A stretch of DNA of 18,840 bases. It comes from an uncultured Chlamydiae bacterium (GTDB taxonomy: Bacteria > Chlamydiota > Chlamydiia > Chlamydiales > 2-12-FULL-49-11). This document shows, piece by piece, positions 14,627 through 18,840 of this stretch. Every line of letters starts with the position of its first letter. The stretch's first letter is position 1. The position numbers and the translations under genes are program-made. The DNA lies in the NCBI GenBank assembly GCA_937996705.1, contig CALKUQ010000003.1:1-18840 (forward strand), in the 5' to 3' direction. The notes under the pieces are model-generated. The model worked only from the letters and a program-made list of their open reading frames with translations. It had not been told where the DNA came from and made no database searches.

Positions 14627-15994
14627 ATGGAACTATTAGAAGATCTTAGAAAACAGGAAAAAGTTGAAGTAGCGACTCTTTTAGAGGGTTTGCCGAAAAG
14701 TCAAGTAATTCGCGTAGGTGTCTTATTTTCAGGGGGTCCAGCGGCAGGAGGCAACAATGTTGTCGCCGGAATTTTTGATGCCTTGCTCGAGATGAATCCA
14801 AAAAATGAGCTTTTGGGGTTTTTAAAGGGTCCGTCAGGTCTTATAGATGGAAAATTTAAAATATTATCTAGAGAAGAAGTCGATCAGGTCCGGAATTTAG
14901 GTGGTTTTGATCTTTTAGGGACGGGAAGGACAAAAATTGAAACCCCAGAACAGTTTGAAAAAGCGATGAGTGTGATTAAAGCAAATCATTTGAATGGACT
15001 TGTGATTATAGGGGGAGATGATTCAAATACAAATGCGTATTTTTTGCATAAGTATTTAAGGGAAAATCAGGTAAGTTGTAATGTTGTCGGAGTTCCAAAG
15101 ACAATCGATGGCGATTTAAAATCTAAAGAAATTGAGATTTCGTTTGGATTTGACACCGCATCTAAAGTCTACAGCGAAATGATAGGAAATATTTGTACCG
15201 ATGCAAAATCTTCCTTGAAGTATTGGCATTTTATTAAATTAATGGGAAGGACTGCATCCCATATTACTCTCGAGTGCGCTTTACAAACCGCACCTAATAT
15301 AGCCCTTATTGGGGAAGAGATTGCATACAAGGGTCTTTCATTAGAACAAATTATTTCTCAAATAACGGATACTATTGAAGAAAGATCTAAATTAGGAAAG
15401 GATTATGGTGTGATTCTTATTCCTGAGGGTTTAATTGAGTTTATTCCCGGTGCAAAAGAGAGCTTAGCCCACCTGTTTCAAGACAAAGATAGCCACGGGA
15501 ATACGAAAGTTTCTCAGATTGAAACAGAGAGACTTCTTAGTAAGCTTGTTTCAGAAGAGATCAAAAGAAGGGGAAGCTCTGCAAAGTTTGAGCCTTTTCA
15601 CCATTTTTTCGGCTATGAAGGTAGGTGTTCCTTTCCTTCAGTTTTTGATGCAACCTATTGTTATAATCTTGGGAGAAATGCGGCTCTTCTTATGAGTAGG
15701 CAAAAGAGTGGTGTTATGGCTACTATAGAAAATTTGGCAAGGGGCGTCAAGCAGTGGAGGCCAGCTTATAGGGACTTAGAGGAAGCTCTTGTCGAAGAGG
15801 AGCGGGGGGGTAAATTAAAGAGAGTGATCGCAAAGTCTCTTGTCGATCTTAAGGGGCCTGTTTTTGGAGCTTTTGATAACGTCCGCGAAAGAAATCGTGT
15901 CGAGGATCATTATAAAAACCCTGGGCCTATTCAATTCTATGGCCCTTCAAAAAATGAAATTACACTTACGTTGCAGATAGAAAGTAAAAATTAA
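14627..15994 (+). CDS. pfp: Pyrophosphate-dependent phosphofructokinase
   Basis: A 455-residue cytosolic enzyme that reversibly phosphorylates fructose 6-phosphate to fructose 1,6-bisphosphate with pyrophosphate. Specificity is read from GGDDS (129-133; ATP enzymes have GGDGS) and PKTIDGD (157-163; ATP enzymes have PGTIDND). D131 and K158 are the residues tied to pyrophosphate use, and D161 is the catalytic base. The sugar-binding MGR is at 206-208, within a segment very like plant and chlamydial subunits (YWHFIKLMGRTASHITLE, 199-216). At 455 residues it lacks about 100 residues compared with the roughly 550-residue PFPs of Chlamydia and plants. AGGG lies very close to the ATG. The 130-residue gene follows 22 bases later, and pyrG is divergent. 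This is probably the glycolytic enzyme, saving ATP in a parasite. Confidence 0.92.
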   Translation: MELLEDLRKQEKVEVATLLEGLPKSQVIRVGVLFSGGPAAGGNNVVAGIFDALLEMNPKNELLGFLKGPSGLIDGKFKILSREEVDQVRNLGGFDLLGTGRTKIETPEQFEKAMSVIKANHLNGLVIIGGDDSNTNAYFLHKYLRENQVSCNVVGVPKTIDGDLKSKEIEISFGFDTASKVYSEMIGNICTDAKSSLKYWHFIKLMGRTASHITLECALQTAPNIALIGEEIAYKGLSLEQIISQITDTIEERSKLGKDYGVILIPEGLIEFIPGAKESLAHLFQDKDSHGNTKVSQIETERLLSKLVSEEIKRRGSSAKFEPFHHFFGYEGRCSFPSVFDATYCYNLGRNAALLMSRQKSGVMATIENLARGVKQWRPAYRDLEEALVEEERGGKLKRVIAKSLVDLKGPVFGAFDNVRERNRVEDHYKNPGPIQFYGPSKNEITLTLQIESKN

Positions 15995-16016
15995 TACTAT
16001 TATAAAGGGTGAAGTT

Positions 16017-16409
16017 ATGGCAGGAGTGACTAGATCACTTTCTAATTTAAGAGGAGCTCTGTTTTATCAGCGTCCGAATTGGTTCAAAGTAGGGTTAATG
16101 CAGATAATTACTCATGGTTCGTATCATGGGACAAGGCTTGCCTATTGGGATAAAGAAGTTTTAGAAAAGGGTGAATTTATTGTAGATGAGCGAGGATTGT
16201 TTGTGGTGCCCGTTTGGCAGTCTCAAGCGGAACGTGTTGCTGCTCAGTGGAGTAAGAGGGCTTCTGATTCGGTTGTACTCCAATTAGTATCAACTGGGAC
16301 CCCTGAGAAAAGTCCTTCTTCAGGGGATTCTTTTAAGATTGCTCCAGGGGAGCGAGTAGAGATTCTTCAAATTTGGAAAGTCTCTCAATCTTGGATAGAG
16401 AAAATTTAA
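16017..16409 (+). CDS. Hypothetical protein, 130 residues
   Basis: I do not recognise this protein. It is soluble-looking and tryptophan-rich (W22, W44, W67, W78, W120, W126), with a basic N-terminus and a strand-rich middle and end; GEFIVDERGLFVVPVW (52-67) and ERVEILQIWKV (112-122) look like beta strands. There is no signal peptide or membrane segment. A purine-rich AAAGGGTGAAG precedes the ATG, and the 22-base gap to the phosphofructokinase gene with no terminator suggests a shared transcript. A functional tie to phosphofructokinase is possible, but only position supports it. Confidence 0.65.
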   Translation: MAGVTRSLSNLRGALFYQRPNWFKVGLMQIITHGSYHGTRLAYWDKEVLEKGEFIVDERGLFVVPVWQSQAERVAAQWSKRASDSVVLQLVSTGTPEKSPSSGDSFKIAPGERVEILQIWKVSQSWIEKI

Positions 16410-16431
16410 AAAATAATTTTATTTGTGAATA

Positions 16432-16465
16432 ATCTCCCATTTCTACTTAATTAGATATGGGAGAT
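16432..16465 (+). promoter_or_regulatory. Inverted repeat covering the ribosome binding site of the NAPE-PLD-like gene
   Basis: ATCTCCCAT (16432-16440) and ATGGGAGAT (16457-16465) are perfectly complementary, with a 16-base loop. The right arm contains the GGGAG that serves as Shine-Dalgarno for the ATG at 16469. In RNA the hairpin would hide the ribosome binding site. An alternative is a DNA operator: TTGTGA (16423-16428), 17 bases, CTTAAT (16446-16451) forms a plausible promoter inside the repeat, and a transcript from it would lack the left arm. Confidence 0.5.
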
Positions 16466-16468
16466 ATT

Positions 16469-17446
16469 ATGTTTAAAAATAAATACTCAAATCCATACAT
16501 TAAAGATATAAAGCGTACATTTTGGCATTTTTTAAAATGGCAGCTGGGACATTATGGTAGTAGAGCTCCAAATACAATGCCTCCCGCAGATTTTGAGTAT
16601 CCGATTCCTGATAAGCAGCTTATTAAAAATGAACCTCGGGTTGTTTGGATCAATCACTCAACATTTCTCATTGATATTGATGGTGTTAAAATTTTAACAG
16701 ATCCAATTTGGGCCAAAAGGTGTTCTCCGTTTAATTTTATTGGACCTAAAAGGAAGCACGAACCTTTTCTAGCTATAGAAGACCTCCCAGAGATTGATGT
16801 GGTCTTAATCAGCCACAATCATTACGACCATTTAGATAAGCAGAGCGTAAAAGCCCTTCATCAGAAATTCCCTAATATTATGTGGTTTATTCCTATTGGA
16901 GTTGCTAAATGGTTTTCTAAAAGGGGGATCCATAAGGTTAAAGAGCTAAAATGGTGGGAAGAGATGTTTTTTTATATTCCCGAAAAGAAGGCAAAGCTTT
17001 GGATCTCTTCAGTTCCAGCCCAACATCATTCGGGGAGGGGAATTTTTGACGCAAACAGATCACTTTGGATGGGCTTTGTGGTAAAGGCGTTCCGGGAAAA
17101 AATGGAGCCAAAAAGTTTTTACTTTGTAGGTGATACAGCCTATAATGAGCATGACTTTAAGAAAATCGGGGAGCTTTTCCCTCAAATAGATCTCTGCCTT
17201 TGCCCTATTGGCACCTATCAACCAGATGAATTTATGTTAACAGTCCACTCAAATCCGGATCAGGCAGTTCAAATTCATATTGATACGAAAGCTAAACTTA
17301 GTATCGGTATGCACTGGAAAACGTTTCACCTCTCAGACGAGGCACCGTCTGCCCCACCCTACGATCTATATCTAGCTATGCAAAACAGGGGGCTTAATCC
17401 CTCCCATTTTTTGCCTCTCGAACCTGGCATCGAAATCAATTGGTAA
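16469..17446 (+). CDS. NAPE-PLD-like metallo-beta-lactamase-fold hydrolase
   Basis: A 325-residue binuclear zinc hydrolase of the Lactamase_B_2 type. It is closest in pattern to N-acyl-phosphatidylethanolamine phospholipase D, which releases N-acylethanolamines from membrane lipid. Metal ligands are SHNHYDHLD (HxHxDH with H116, H118, D120, H121), the AQHHSGRG histidines (186-187), D222 in FVGDTAY and H282 in GMHWKTF. The early WINHSTFLIDIDG (60-72) and TDPIWAKRCSPF (77-88) strands are typical of the group. The ATG at 16469 is preferred over one 12 bases earlier because GGGAG is correctly spaced for it and the earlier ATG lies within that site. There is no signal peptide. Its end overlaps the convergent FliO-like gene by 11 bases. 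The fold is certain; NAPE as substrate is inference, and other phosphodiester or lactone substrates are possible. Confidence 0.85.
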   Translation: MFKNKYSNPYIKDIKRTFWHFLKWQLGHYGSRAPNTMPPADFEYPIPDKQLIKNEPRVVWINHSTFLIDIDGVKILTDPIWAKRCSPFNFIGPKRKHEPFLAIEDLPEIDVVLISHNHYDHLDKQSVKALHQKFPNIMWFIPIGVAKWFSKRGIHKVKELKWWEEMFFYIPEKKAKLWISSVPAQHHSGRGIFDANRSLWMGFVVKAFREKMEPKSFYFVGDTAYNEHDFKKIGELFPQIDLCLCPIGTYQPDEFMLTVHSNPDQAVQIHIDTKAKLSIGMHWKTFHLSDEAPSAPPYDLYLAMQNRGLNPSHFLPLEPGIEINW

Positions 17447-17855
17447 ACGTATCCGTTTCATCAAAATCGAGAGTAGTAATCATCCGAACATCGCACTTGG
17501 ATTCTGAGATGATAACTTGTTTAGATCCGATTTGGATGTGATAGAGAAATGTGCTAGGGCTGACCTGCCGTCTTTCTAAAATTTTGATGTTCTTTTTGTG
17601 GTTTGCTTGAAAGGTCTGGTTTTTGGAAAATTTACGCATCCACCAGATGAGAAGGAGGGCAATTAGTATAATGGCGATAATAAAGATCAAAGTTCGATAA
17701 AACTGTTTTCTATAAGTGTCTGGTGATAGGGATTGAACCGACTCTTCAGGAATAGGTTGAACCTCTTCAGAAGAAGCAGGTTCCGGTTTTTGTGTCTCTG
17801 AAAGATCTGCACAAAAAACGAGTATAGGGCAAAAAAATAGATACAACCACTTCAT
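17436..17855 (-). CDS. FliO-like single-pass membrane protein
   Basis: A 139-residue protein. It has an N-terminal signal-like segment (1-16, ending FCA), a Pro/Glu-rich stretch (20-45), a strong membrane helix (about 53-72, ending in WWMRK), and a short cytoplasmic C-terminal domain. That domain, KILERRQVSPSTFLYHIQIG (91-110) followed by SKQVIISES (111-119), matches the pattern of FliO, the small flagellar export component that helps build the FliP ring (ERRQ-x5-LYxxxIG-KQ-II-S). Topology also fits FliO. No other flagellar or type III gene is in the window. Chlamydiae keep some flagellar homologues (for example FliF, FliI, FlhA), so a FliO-like protein is plausible, but the match is short and the protein could be an unrelated membrane protein. 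It starts 46 bases from the divergent HAD gene. Confidence 0.5.
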   Translation of the reverse strand: MKWLYLFFCPILVFCADLSETQKPEPASSEEVQPIPEESVQSLSPDTYRKQFYRTLIFIIAIILIALLLIWWMRKFSKNQTFQANHKKNIKILERRQVSPSTFLYHIQIGSKQVIISESKCDVRMITTLDFDETDTFTN

Positions 17856-17901
17856 ACATATCTTATCGCTTTTTTTTCTTTAATCGTCTAGATCTAATGG
17901 T

Positions 17902-18747
17902 ATGGCTAAAGTTATTTTTGCATCAGATATTGATAAGACTCTTACAGATGAAAGACATATCATTCCAGATCAGGTTATAAACTATTTGGGGGAATTGCAT
18001 AAAGAGGGGTGGGAGATAGTCCTTTTAACGGGACGTACATTTTCATTTGCAATGATGAGTGTGGAAAAAATCGATTTTCCATTCCATTTAGCGGTTCAAA
18101 ACGGGGCAGAAGTGTTGAAAATGCCGGAAAAAGAAATTCTCTTTCAAACGTTTATTGAGAAAGAGGTGGTATATAAAATCGACGCCATTTGTCGCCAATA
18201 TCAAGAGGATTTCCTTATTTACTCTGGTCTTGAAGGGGGCGATTTTTGCTATTACCGGACTTCTAAATTTTCCCCCTTTTTTTTAGACTACCTTGAAAAG
18301 CTAAAAAAAGTCTCCCCCTGCGAGTGGGTGAAAATCAAAACGGTTGAAGAAATTTCTCAGCTAAGCTTCCCTTTGATTAAATGCCTCGGCGATTCCCTCT
18401 CATTGCAAAAAATCCAGGCAAAATTGACCGATATTGATTCTCTAACAACTTTTCTTATTAATGACACAATCGATCCTAAGCTATCCATTCTTCTTGTAAC
18501 CCACAGAGATGCGAATAAAGGGGTTGTTTTTAAAAAAATTGCAAAAAAATGTGGTTGGAATTGTCCTGTGATAGCTGCAGGAGATGACAATAATGATATC
18601 CCACTTCTCCAAGAAGCTACCATCGCAATAGCGATGAATTCTGGCTCAAGAGAACTTCAGCTACATGCAGACATTATAGCAAAACCCTCTTTTGAATTTG
18701 GTATTATAGAAGCCCTCGAAGAGGTAAAACTTCGACTTGATATTTAA
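17902..18747 (+). CDS. Cof-type HAD-superfamily (IIB) phosphatase
   Basis: A 281-residue cytosolic hydrolase acting on small phosphorylated metabolites. HAD motif I is SDIDKTLTD (8-16) with nucleophile D9 and acid/base D11, motif II is LLTGRT (41-46, T43), motif III is the K206 in DANKGVV, and motif IV is GDDNNDIPLL (227-236). A C2-type cap (about 85-195) lies between motifs II and III, as in Cof/YbiV-like enzymes. All catalytic residues are present, and length is usual for the group. No clear Shine-Dalgarno precedes the ATG. It is divergent from the FliO-like gene, with no obvious partner. Sugar phosphates or flavin/nucleotide phosphates are typical substrates in this family, and the sequence does not discriminate between them. 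Confidence 0.88.
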   Translation: MAKVIFASDIDKTLTDERHIIPDQVINYLGELHKEGWEIVLLTGRTFSFAMMSVEKIDFPFHLAVQNGAEVLKMPEKEILFQTFIEKEVVYKIDAICRQYQEDFLIYSGLEGGDFCYYRTSKFSPFFLDYLEKLKKVSPCEWVKIKTVEEISQLSFPLIKCLGDSLSLQKIQAKLTDIDSLTTFLINDTIDPKLSILLVTHRDANKGVVFKKIAKKCGWNCPVIAAGDDNNDIPLLQEATIAIAMNSGSRELQLHADIIAKPSFEFGIIEALEEVKLRLDI

Positions 18748-18840
18748 GGCCCGCTACTTATTCGCCCTTAGTAGACCTTGAGGGTCAGACGTGAAATCCT
18801 GAAAAAATCTTAATATTTCAAAATTTCAGGTATGATCCTT
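18748..18840 (+). other. Right-edge intergenic stretch with inverted repeat
   Basis: No gene is visible before the window ends. CCTGAAA (18798-18804) and TTTCAGG (18824-18830) form a 7-base inverted repeat with an AT-rich centre, directly followed by TATGAT (18831-18836), a possible -10 box for a gene beyond the edge. No good -35 is seen at the proper distance. There is no clear terminator for the HAD gene. Confidence 0.3.

Noticed and set aside
18748..18840. Possible tRNA or small RNA at the right edge
   Set aside because: No cloverleaf or conserved TPsiC arm can be drawn; only short inverted repeats are present.

Overview
The window looks like chromosomal DNA of a Chlamydiota bacterium outside the genus Chlamydia (an environmental or 'Chlamydia-like' lineage). 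The main argument is the minus-strand run pyrG - yqgF - zwf - (opcA) - pgl, which follows the chlamydial order pyrG-yqgF-zwf-devB as I know it, next to a plant/chlamydia-type pyrophosphate-dependent phosphofructokinase. The DNA is AT-rich, genes are packed tightly with several overlaps, and I see no rRNA, tRNA, CRISPR, insertion sequence or prophage. Genus assignment is inference; the sequence alone does not fix it.

Layout. 142-1097: a small multi-membrane protein and an Hsp20 heat-shock protein, both on the minus strand; hsp20 sits under a near-consensus CIRCE (HrcA) operator and ends at a strong hairpin. 1245-4642 (+): a RusA-like Holliday junction endonuclease, then an exported M16 zinc protease. 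4570-7552 (-): an exported serine beta-lactamase-fold hydrolase with two C-terminal beta domains, followed by a membrane-anchored GT-B-type glycosyltransferase whose 3' end overlaps the protease gene by 73 bp. 7744-8235 (+): an unrecognised small protein with a good promoter, closed by a bidirectional terminator.

8283-14559 (-): a compact operon for CTP synthesis (pyrG), the RuvC-fold protein YqgF, and the oxidative pentose phosphate entry (zwf, the G6PDH assembly factor opcA, pgl). It ends with a response regulator that has an unrecognised N-terminal region and an apparently leaderless internal promoter of its own. 14627-16409 (+), divergent from pyrG: pyrophosphate-dependent phosphofructokinase and an unrecognised 130-residue protein. 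The flanking genes thus cover both glycolytic and pentose phosphate use of hexose phosphate.

16469-17446 (+): a metallo-beta-lactamase-fold enzyme of the NAPE-PLD type whose ribosome binding site lies inside an inverted repeat. 17436-17855 (-): a FliO-like single-pass membrane protein. 17902-18747 (+): a Cof-type HAD phosphatase. No gap without a gene exceeds 300 bases. I do not see a clearly new multi-gene system. The items most worth checking are the response regulator with its leaderless promoter, the CIRCE-controlled hsp20, the hairpin over the NAPE-PLD start, the chromosomal RusA-like gene, and the FliO-like protein.
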